Positions 1 to 5,062 of a DNA stretch of 5,062 nucleotides are shown here, piece by piece; position 1 is the stretch's first letter; the number at the start of each line of letters is the position of its first letter. The DNA is taken from NCBI GenBank assembly GCA_030608745.1, contig JAUWDQ010000192.1, positions 1-5,062 of the forward strand, given 5' to 3'. This DNA is from Pseudomonadota bacterium (GTDB taxonomy: Bacteria; Desulfobacterota; BSN033; WVXP01; G020346125). Under the pieces are notes generated by a model. It had not been told where the DNA came from. It worked only from the letters and a program-made list of their open reading frames with translations, and did no database searches. The translations under genes and the position numbers were made by a program.

Positions 1-352
1 GGTGTTGGGTCACGATATCCTCGAAATAGATGCTGCCGGGAAGCCTCACCCTCGAAGAGAGCACGGAGGGGTCCTCCTTGAACTCCTTCCCCTCATCCAG
101 GTAGGTCACCCAATACTCGTCCTTCTTCAGGTCGTAGTTGAGGCGATAATGGGTATGGCGGATTACGGCTTCATTGAATAGGTATCTGATGGTACCCGCC
201 AATCGACGGGAGCTGCTTTTGAGCTCGTACTCGGTGAGTGCCCGAAATCGAGGGGTCACAAATGCCAGGAGCACGGCCACGATGAGAAGAAATACGGAGA
301 CTTCTATAAGGGTGAAGCCCCTCTCCACACTGTCGACTCTGGAGGCTATCAC
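1..352 (-). CDS. gspH: GspH-like type II secretion minor pseudopilin, 3' end cut off by window edge
   Basis: This is a partial gene: 117 codons are readable without a stop before the left edge. The product has a short basic leader ending in Gly12, then the class III prepilin motif (G/FTLIEV, cleavage between Gly12 and Phe13, Glu at mature position 5), followed by one hydrophobic segment at about residues 15-33 that anchors it in the inner membrane until assembly. After the helix come RRLAGTIRYLFNEA and a YRLNYDL...EYWV stretch, which match the usual GspH pattern of a surface helix followed by the first beta strands. In T2SS, GspH is a minor pseudopilin near the pseudopilus tip. Its place directly after gspG supports that identity. 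The start is uncertain: GTG at 352 has GGTGG at 361-365 eight bases upstream, while GTG at 364 and TTG at 376 are in frame but have poorer ribosome sites. It could be another minor pseudopilin (GspI or a generic GspH/FimT-type protein), since the C-terminus is missing. Confidence 0.82.
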   Translation of the reverse strand, partial: MIASRVDSVERGFTLIEVSVFLLIVAVLLAFVTPRFRALTEYELKSSSRRLAGTIRYLFNEAVIRHTHYRLNYDLKKDEYWVTYLDEGKEFKEDPSVLSSRVRLPGSIYFEDIVTQH

Positions 353-375
353 CGTATTGTCCACCGTGCAGGAGA

Positions 376-816
376 TCAATCGAGGTTCCAACTTTCTACG
401 TCGGCATCCTTTCCCTCGCCCCCATCGACTCCATCGGATCCGTAGGATTCCAGATCGAACTCCTTATGCAAACCGGGGGAGAGGTAGACAAAGGGATGTC
501 CCCAGGGATCTTTGGGATCTTTATCCAGATATCCCTCCTCTTTCCAGTTCTTGGGGATGATACCGGTGGTGGGCTTCGTCACCAAGGCATCCAGACCCTG
601 TTCGGTTGAGGGGTAAACCCCGTTATCCAAAAGATAGAGATTGAGGGCCGTCTCTATGGCCTTGATATCAATTTTGGCCTTGGTACGCCTGGCCTCCTCC
701 GGACGTTTCATGATTTTGGGGACGATAATAGACGCTAATATCCCCAAGATCACCACCACGACCAAAATTTCGATTAAGGTGAATCCCCCTTGGCCTCTCG
801 GTACCTTCGGCGTCAT
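376..816 (-). CDS. gspG: Type II secretion major pseudopilin GspG
   Basis: GspG is the main subunit of the periplasmic pseudopilus. The 146-residue length is normal for the family. The leader (residues 1-11) ends in GG, and prepilin peptidase should cut after Gly11 to leave Phe12 as the N-methylated first residue, with Glu16 as the conserved Glu+5. The hydrophobic helix spans about residues 14-33, ending in VPKIM. Next come the pseudopilin helix (KAKIDIKAIETALNLY), the PSTEQGLDALVTKP signature at 69-82, the KDPWGHPFVYLSPG strand at 102-115, and a C-terminal SDG...GGEGKDAD...SW loop at 127-143. In studied GspG proteins the Asp residues of that loop bind calcium; here Asp128, Asp131, Asp137 and Asp139 are candidates. 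This loop separates T2SS GspG from type IV pilins. The ATG start is set by GGAGG at 823-827, six bases upstream. The gap to the gspF stop is 16 bases. Confidence 0.96.
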   Translation of the reverse strand: MTPKVPRGQGGFTLIEILVVVVILGILASIIVPKIMKRPEEARRTKAKIDIKAIETALNLYLLDNGVYPSTEQGLDALVTKPTTGIIPKNWKEEGYLDKDPKDPWGHPFVYLSPGLHKEFDLESYGSDGVDGGEGKDADVESWNLD

Positions 817-822
817 ATGCGA

Positions 823-827
823 CCTCC
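823..827 (-). promoter_or_regulatory. Ribosome binding site of gspG
   Basis: A perfect GGAGG lies six bases before the ATG of gspG, inside the 16-base gap after the gspF stop. It is the best Shine-Dalgarno sequence in the operon and fits the need to make the major pseudopilin in greater amount than the other components. Confidence 0.8.
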
Positions 828-832
828 AATGG

Positions 833-2056
833 TTATCGTATGATTTGGTTCATCTCGATCATGGGCAGGAGAATGGCTAATACGATAAAGAGAACGATGC
901 CGCCCAGAACCACAATGACAATGGGGCCGAGAAGGGAGGTCATCCTCGAGATCGTCGTTTCAATTTCATTTTCATAGGCTTCGGAGACCTTGAAGAGCAT
1001 CTGTTCCAGTTCACCGGTTTTCTCTCCGACGGCGATCATGTGGGTAACCATGGGTGGGAAGACCTTGCTCCTTCTGAGGGGCTCCGCGATGGATTCCCCC
1101 TCTCGAATACCCTCGTTCGCCGATTCGATCGCATGGGAAATGACCGCGTTGTTGACGACGGCCTTCGCGATATCCATGGATTGAAGTAAGGGGATGCCGC
1201 TATTGAGGAGAATCGCCAATGTCCTTGCGAAACGAGTTGTTGCAATTATCCTTAACAGCCTCCCCGTGATGGGGATCTTGAGGATCATTCGATTATACAA
1301 TTGACGGCCTTTTCCCGTGACGGCATACTGCCTCAGGGCAAGTATGCTTCCCGCGACGACCAGCACTAGGATCCACCAGTAACCCCTCAGGAAATCGGTA
1401 ACCGCAATAAGGATCACGGTGGGGAGGGGAAGGGCTTGCCGAAGATCATCGAATATCCCGACCACTTTGGGGACGACGGAGAGCAAGAGAAAGGAGAGGA
1501 TGCCGATACCGACGATGACTAAAATAATGGGATAGCTCAAGGTGGACAGGACCTTATTTCTCAGCATGACCTGATTTTCCATGAAATCGGCCAACCTCTT
1601 GAGGACGATATCCAGGGCACCACTGGATTCCCCTGCATTGATCATGTTGACGTAGAGTTCCGAGAAAACCTTTGGGAATCGGCTCATGGCATCCGCCAAG
1701 GAGCTCCCCTCGTTTACGCTTTCCCGAACTTGCGTAATCACCTTTTTAAGCCGTACTTTCTCCGTCTGGTCAATGAGGGCGTTTAAGGCTTCCACAATGG
1801 GAAGGCCCGCTCCCACCAGGGTTGCCATCTGGCGAGTCATTATGGAGATCTCTTGAATTCTTATCCGGCCAAACAGTGTCCCAATGGATACCCCCTCGAC
1901 CACCGATTTCTTCGTATGCCTATCCGTCAGGATCTCGGTGGGGAATATCCCCGACCTTCTCAGCTTCGCCCTTGCTAGCCTGGGACTATCGGCATCGATG
2001 ATCCCCTTGATGTCCCTTCCAGCCTGGTCTAGGCCTCTGTACTCGTAGACGGCCAC
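833..2056 (-). CDS. gspF: Type II secretion inner-membrane platform protein GspF
   Basis: GspF is the polytopic inner-membrane protein that couples the GspE ATPase to pseudopilus growth. At 407 residues it has the usual family length. It opens with the typical soluble start (MAVYEYRGLDQAGRDIKG) and contains two T2SF domains with matching landmarks. The first has QMATLVGAGLPIVEAL at 76-91 and NAGESSGALD at 140-149; the second has ARTLAILLNSGIPLLQSM at 277-294 and AVGEKTGELE at 342-351. Predicted membrane segments lie at about 174-196, 223-241 and 375-398, the standard three-helix layout with cytoplasmic domains. The start is GTG, supported by GAGGA at 2064-2068 seven bases upstream; no ATG near the N-terminus competes. 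The gene begins 13 bases after the gspE stop. PilC of type IV pili is homologous, but the neighbouring true GspG argues for GspF. Confidence 0.96.
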   Translation of the reverse strand: MAVYEYRGLDQAGRDIKGIIDADSPRLARAKLRRSGIFPTEILTDRHTKKSVVEGVSIGTLFGRIRIQEISIMTRQMATLVGAGLPIVEALNALIDQTEKVRLKKVITQVRESVNEGSSLADAMSRFPKVFSELYVNMINAGESSGALDIVLKRLADFMENQVMLRNKVLSTLSYPIILVIVGIGILSFLLLSVVPKVVGIFDDLRQALPLPTVILIAVTDFLRGYWWILVLVVAGSILALRQYAVTGKGRQLYNRMILKIPITGRLLRIIATTRFARTLAILLNSGIPLLQSMDIAKAVVNNAVISHAIESANEGIREGESIAEPLRRSKVFPPMVTHMIAVGEKTGELEQMLFKVSEAYENEIETTISRMTSLLGPIVIVVLGGIVLFIVLAILLPMIEMNQIIR

Positions 2057-2063
2057 GCATCTT

Positions 2064-2068
2064 TCCTC
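2064..2068 (-). promoter_or_regulatory. Ribosome binding site of gspF that decides its GTG start
   Basis: GAGGA begins one base after the gspE stop codon and lies seven bases before the GTG. An out-of-frame ATG at 2058-2060 sits between the site and the GTG, but it does not read into the GspF sequence. Confidence 0.6.
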
Positions 2069-2069
2069 T

Positions 2070-4064
2070 TCATTGGGAAACCACGTCCTCTTGGGTTACC
2101 CGAAGCACCTCTTCAATGGTGGTAATTCCCTTGAGGACATTCCTCGCCCCATCCTGGCGGAGGGTCAGCATTCCCTTCTCGGTCACCCTTTTTTTAATAG
2201 TGTTTGTGTCATAGGTCTTCAGGATGAGAGAGCGGATATCATCATCCAAGACCAAAAGCTCGAAGATGCCTGTTCTTCCACGGTACCCCGTCCCCAAACA
2301 ATTTTGGCACCCAACCGGTCGGTAGAGTGGTTTCTTACCTGCCAACGCGGGATTCATTCCGATCTCCTCCAACTCCTCCCCGCTGGGGAGGTATTCTTGG
2401 CGGCAATCCTTGCAGACAATTCTCACGAGCCTCTGGGCCATAATGGCCATGACCGAGGATGAGGCCAGAAAGGGTTCTATGCCCATGTCGATGAGCCTGG
2501 TGATGGCTCCCGCTGAATCGTTGGTATGGAGAGTGCTGAAGACCAGGTGCCCCGTCAAGGATGCCTGTATCGCTATCTCTGCCGCCTCCAGATCCCTCAC
2601 CTCTCCCACCATGATGACGTCGGGATCCTGGCGGAGGATGGACCGCAATCCGTTGGCAAAGGTGAGGTTAATCTTGGGGTTGACCTGGATTTGGCCGATT
2701 CCCCTTATTTGGTACTCGATGGGATCTTCCACGGTAATGATGTTTTTGTCCGGGGAATTGATCCTGGTGAGGGCGGCATACAGAGTTGTCGTCTTGCCGC
2801 TTCCCGTCGGGCCGGTGAGGAGGATGATGCCGTGGGGTCGGCGGATTAATCGATTGAATATCTTCAGTTTGTCGGTGGAGAACCCGATATCCTCCAACTT
2901 CAAGAGGATACTGGTTTTATCCAACAACCTCATCACAATCCGTTCCCCATGGGCAGTCGGGATGATGGAAACCCGGATATCGATGTTCTTCCCGGCAATA
3001 GTGACTCTAATGCGGCCGTCCTGGGGAAGTCGTTTTTCGGCAATGTTCATACCGGCCATAATCTTAACCCGAGAGATGATGCTCGGTTGGATTCGCTTGG
3101 GAGGGGTGAGTACATTATAGAGGATTCCATCGATGCGGTAACGAACTACCAGATCCCTTTCGAAGGGTTCGATGTGAACATCGCTTGCCCTCTGCTTAAC
3201 GGCCTGAAAAAGGGTCGAATTCACCAAACGAATCACTGGAGCTTCATCGGATGCATCGAGGAGATCGGTGGGTTCCTCTAAAGCGCTGGTTATGATATCA
3301 AGGCTGTCCTCGTCGAAGTCCTCGATGATTTGCTGGGCCGCATTGGAATCCCGGTCGTATACGCGATTGATGGCGTCGATGACAGCCCCTGGGGGCATGA
3401 TCACCGGGTTAACCTCCTGATTCAAGAGAATTCTGACGTCGTCCAACGGATAGATATCCAGGGGATTTGAGGTGGCCACCAAAACCCCATTCTCATTACG
3501 TTTGATGGGCAGGATCCCGTGCTTCTTCGCGAAGTGGATGGGCAGGGCTGAGCAGAGCTCCGGATCCACATCATCGAGCTCAACGCTATGAAGGAAGGGC
3601 CATCCCATCTGAAGACTCAGGCCGTATAAGACCTGAGATTCCGTGACATAGCCCAACTTCACCAGGATTTCCCCGATCCTTCCTCCCTTTTCCTCTTGGA
3701 ATTTCAGTCCCTCCTCCAGTTGTTCTCGCTCAAGGGCCGAAATATGGAGCAGAATTTCCCCCAGGGGTTTATCCCTCAATTCCTGTGTCTTGGCCTCGGA
3801 CAGCATAAACTCCGGTTCATGGTTATTCTCGGTGTTCTCTACTGGGGTGCTTTCCTCTTCCACATTCGACGACGGGGGCAATATCCTCTCCTTCTCGATT
3901 TCGAGGGTAGGTTCCGGCTTACGGGAAGCTGTTTCTTCGATTTCGCCTTCTTCGGTCTGCCTTAGGTCGTCGCGATGGGAGTCCTCGATGAACTTCAGGA
4001 CCACGTGCTTAACCCTCTTTTTGGATCTTTCGGCGAGTCGCGGTTCTTCCCTCTTTTTATTCAA
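2070..4064 (-). CDS. gspE: Type II secretion assembly ATPase GspE with an extended N-terminal tail
   Basis: GspE is the cytoplasmic hexameric ATPase that powers pseudopilus assembly. Counting from the TTG at 4064 the product has 664 residues, longer than the roughly 500-570 usual for the family. In order: a basic tail (about 1-30, rich in Lys/Arg), an acidic, Pro-rich low-complexity linker (about 35-95), an MshEN/T2SSE N-terminal domain (about 99-235), and the ATPase core from about 273. The core shows Walker A GPTGSGKTT at 418-426, the Asp box ITVEDPIEY at 443-451, Walker B DVIMVGEVRD at 482-491 with catalytic Glu488, a His box with His506 and His513, and zinc-binding cysteines at 551, 554, 586 and 589 (CxxC, 31 residues, CxxC). 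The start is inferred. TTG 4064 has AAGGAG ten bases upstream and overlaps the preceding stop. GTG 4004 has AGAGGG eight bases upstream and would give 644 residues. The in-frame ATGs at 4160 and 4124 lie deep in the upstream gene without good sites. PilB is the close alternative, but the adjacent GspG points to T2SS. Confidence 0.94.
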   Translation of the reverse strand: MNKKREEPRLAERSKKRVKHVVLKFIEDSHRDDLRQTEEGEIEETASRKPEPTLEIEKERILPPSSNVEEESTPVENTENNHEPEFMLSEAKTQELRDKPLGEILLHISALEREQLEEGLKFQEEKGGRIGEILVKLGYVTESQVLYGLSLQMGWPFLHSVELDDVDPELCSALPIHFAKKHGILPIKRNENGVLVATSNPLDIYPLDDVRILLNQEVNPVIMPPGAVIDAINRVYDRDSNAAQQIIEDFDEDSLDIITSALEEPTDLLDASDEAPVIRLVNSTLFQAVKQRASDVHIEPFERDLVVRYRIDGILYNVLTPPKRIQPSIISRVKIMAGMNIAEKRLPQDGRIRVTIAGKNIDIRVSIIPTAHGERIVMRLLDKTSILLKLEDIGFSTDKLKIFNRLIRRPHGIILLTGPTGSGKTTTLYAALTRINSPDKNIITVEDPIEYQIRGIGQIQVNPKINLTFANGLRSILRQDPDVIMVGEVRDLEAAEIAIQASLTGHLVFSTLHTNDSAGAITRLIDMGIEPFLASSSVMAIMAQRLVRIVCKDCRQEYLPSGEELEEIGMNPALAGKKPLYRPVGCQNCLGTGYRGRTGIFELLVLDDDIRSLILKTYDTNTIKKRVTEKGMLTLRQDGARNVLKGITTIEEVLRVTQEDVVSQ

Positions 4065-4914
4065 TTTCCATGATCTCCTTGGCCAATTGATGATAATCGT
4101 AGCAGCCCATCGACCGAGGTTCATACTCCAGGATGGAGATCCCCCTTCGGGTGGCTTCATTCAGTCTGGTAGTCTTCCGGATGACGCTGTGCAAAAGGTG
4201 TTTACCGAAAGCAGATTTTACCTTTTCCCTGACGATCCATGATTCCCGAAGTCTTCCCTCGAAAAGGGTCAAGAGGAGATAGACCTTGATGTCCAACGAG
4301 AGGGTCTCCATCAGCGTTCCAACGGTCTCCAAGATCCTTTCAAACCCATGCAACGAGAAAAAGGAGGATTGGATGGGGATTATGACCATGCGGCTTGCCA
4401 CCAAGGCGTTGATAGTGAGCAGCCCTATAGATGGAGGGCAGTCGATGATGATGTATTCGTAGAGGTGCTTTATCGATTGCAGTCTGTCGACGAGCTTGGT
4501 CGTGCGATGGGAATCGTTAACCAACTCCGTCTCCAGGGCCGCCAGTTCTATATTGGCGGGGAGGATATCTAAATGAGGCTTTACGGAGAGGATGGTTTCC
4601 GTGAGGTTACCGGTTCCGTTTAAGAAGGTGTCGTAAATGGATCTATCCAAGCTGTCGACATCGATGCCCAGTCCAAGGCCGCAGTGGCCCTGGGGATCGA
4701 GATCTATCAAGAGGGTCCTCTGCCTATATGCGGCCAGGAATGCGGAGAGGTTGATGGCGGTGACGGTTTTGCCCACCCCTCCCTTTTGATTGCAGATACT
4801 GATAATGCGCCCCTTTTTCCCCTCTTTGCTCTCCTGGATCTGGGAAAGCCAATCCTTAAGGGTTCGAATCCGATCTTCCATGAGATGGGGATTTTCCCGT
4901 TTTTTTCCTTCCAC
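4057..4914 (-). CDS. ParA/Soj-type P-loop ATPase, first gene of the T2SS operon
   Basis: This is a complete ParA-family ATPase of 285 residues. Visible are the deviant Walker A QKGGVGKT at 43-50 (signature Lys44, Lys49), the A' motif DLDPQGH at 71-77 (His where Asn is most common), Walker B IIIDCPPSIG at 155-164, the switch-like PIQSSFFSLHG at 180-190, and the typical C-terminus RLNEATRRGISILEYEPRS. ParA proteins form ATP-dependent dimers that bind DNA non-specifically and position plasmids, chromosomes or protein machines in response to a partner. No ParB gene or parS site is seen, and the gene overlaps gspE by 8 bases, so a role in placing the secretion machine is inferred rather than shown. 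A charged N-terminal extension of about 35 residues precedes the core. The start may be GTG 4914 (weak ribosome site) or ATG 4881 (codon 12, giving 274 residues); an in-frame stop at 4936-4938 excludes anything further upstream. It has no receiver-like domain as in CpaE, and it lacks the look of MinD or FlhG, but the subfamily cannot be fixed by eye. Confidence 0.88.
   Translation of the reverse strand: MEGKKRENPHLMEDRIRTLKDWLSQIQESKEGKKGRIISICNQKGGVGKTVTAINLSAFLAAYRQRTLLIDLDPQGHCGLGLGIDVDSLDRSIYDTFLNGTGNLTETILSVKPHLDILPANIELAALETELVNDSHRTTKLVDRLQSIKHLYEYIIIDCPPSIGLLTINALVASRMVIIPIQSSFFSLHGFERILETVGTLMETLSLDIKVYLLLTLFEGRLRESWIVREKVKSAFGKHLLHSVIRKTTRLNEATRRGISILEYEPRSMGCYDYHQLAKEIMEIE
4075..4080 (-). 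promoter_or_regulatory. Ribosome binding site inside the ParA-like gene that favours the TTG start of gspE
   Basis: AAGGAG lies within the last codons of the ParA-like gene, ten bases before the TTG at 4062-4064, whose bases run into that gene's TAA at 4057-4059. The arrangement suggests translational coupling of the two genes. The competing site is AGAGGG at 4013-4018, before GTG 4004. Confidence 0.5.
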
Positions 4915-4925
4915 TGTTAAGGATC

Positions 4926-5062
4926 TCGTAAAAAGTCAAAATTCGATGGCAAAGTAAAAAGCTCCAAATTCAAGGCGCGCAAATCCTGAGGAATGAGGCG
5001 TACTTACAGTACGCTGCAGTGACGAAGGATGCAGTGCAACGCAGAAGTTGGACTTTTTACGA
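4926..5062. repeat. MITE-like repeat element with terminal inverted repeats
   Basis: The stretch of 137 bases begins with TCGTAAAAAGTC (4926-4937) and ends with its exact reverse complement GACTTTTTACGA (5051-5062). Extended inward, the two arms match at 17 of 19 positions (TCGTAAAAAGTCAAAATTC against TCGTAAAAAGTCCAACTTC). The middle holds a perfect hairpin and two pairs of direct repeats and carries no open frame of note. Such a layout fits a small non-autonomous mobile element (MITE) or a large palindromic intergenic repeat. No target-site duplication can be tested because the right flank lies outside the window. Only one copy is visible, so its repetitive nature is inferred from structure. 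Confidence 0.65.
4998..5014. repeat. Perfect hairpin inside the repeat element
   Basis: GCGTACT (4998-5004) and AGTACGC (5008-5014) are exact reverse complements separated by the three-base loop TAC. A U-run does not follow on either strand, so this is more likely a structural or recognition site of the element than an intrinsic terminator. Confidence 0.7.

Noticed and set aside
174..560. Plus-strand open frame of 128 codons opposite the pseudopilin genes
   Set aside because: It is Arg-rich, without domain character, and antisense to gspG and the gspH-like gene, both of which carry clear prepilin motifs.
2410..3120. Long plus-strand open frame of 236 codons
   Set aside because: It lies entirely antisense to the gspE ATPase core, whose motifs are unmistakable. 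The translated sequence has no recognisable domain, and open antisense frames are common opposite such genes.
3995..4012. CACGTG core in the gspE 5' region as a possible parS site for the ParA-like protein
   Set aside because: Only the six-base core resembles the parS centre; the flanks do not form the TGTTTCACGTGAAACA palindrome, and it lies in coding sequence.
4065..4160. Longer gspE beginning at ATG 4160 or ATG 4124
   Set aside because: This would overlap the ParA-like gene by about 70-100 bases. The extra residues are the out-of-frame reading of that gene's conserved C-terminus, and neither ATG has a well-spaced ribosome site.
3790..4242. Plus-strand open frame of 150 codons across the ParA-like/gspE junction
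   Set aside because: It is antisense to two well-supported genes, with low-complexity Ser-rich sequence that mirrors the acidic linker of GspE. It is a shadow frame.
4915..5000. Sigma-70 promoter for the operon within the repeat element (for example TTGACT near 4935-4942 or TTGAAT near 4967-4973, read on the minus strand)
   Set aside because: Each -35-like hexamer lacks a reasonable -10 hexamer at 16-18 bases, so no promoter can be supported from sequence alone.
4998..5062. Intrinsic terminator formed by the GCGTACT hairpin or the terminal T-run
   Set aside because: The hairpin is not followed directly by a T-tract on either strand, and the T-run at the end belongs to the inverted repeat and is about 40 bases away.

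Overview
The window holds one leftward operon on the minus strand, read from the right edge toward the left. It codes for the inner-membrane and pseudopilus core of a type II secretion system (T2SS), headed by a ParA/Soj-type P-loop ATPase. Gene order in the direction of transcription is ParA-like ATPase (4914-4057), GspE (4064-2070), GspF (2056-833), GspG (816-376) and a GspH-like pseudopilin (352 to the left edge, cut off). Spacing is very tight: an 8-base overlap, then gaps of 13, 16 and 23 bases. All five genes were therefore probably transcribed and translated as one unit. No gene on the plus strand looks real.

The proteins suggest a Gram-negative (diderm) bacterium. GspG has the classic T2SS class III leader and the Gly/Asp-rich calcium-loop C-terminus. 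GspE carries an MshEN domain, all NTPase boxes and the four-cysteine zinc motif. Base composition looks moderate, near 50% GC, and three or four of the five genes start with GTG or TTG. The gene order and a ParA-type ATPase beside the secretion genes would fit Desulfobacterota (the former Deltaproteobacteria), but that is an impression from protein style and not a proof.

By known T2SS biology, GspE hydrolyses ATP in the cytoplasm and works through the membrane platform protein GspF to add major pseudopilin (GspG) and minor pseudopilins (GspH and others) to a short periplasmic pilus that pushes folded proteins through the outer-membrane secretin. The secretin, GspC, GspL/M, the remaining pseudopilins and the prepilin peptidase are not in the window. 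The ParA-like protein is not a standard T2SS component. Its overlap with gspE suggests a role in placing or partitioning the secretion machine, as TadZ/CpaE does for Tad pili.

The right end (4915-5062, 148 bases) is non-coding. It contains a compact repeat element of at least 137 bases with terminal inverted repeats (12 bases perfect, 17 of 19 matching), an internal hairpin and internal direct repeats. It resembles a MITE or other small non-autonomous element. It lies 11 bases from the first possible start of the ParA-like gene, and the window ends exactly at its outer end.
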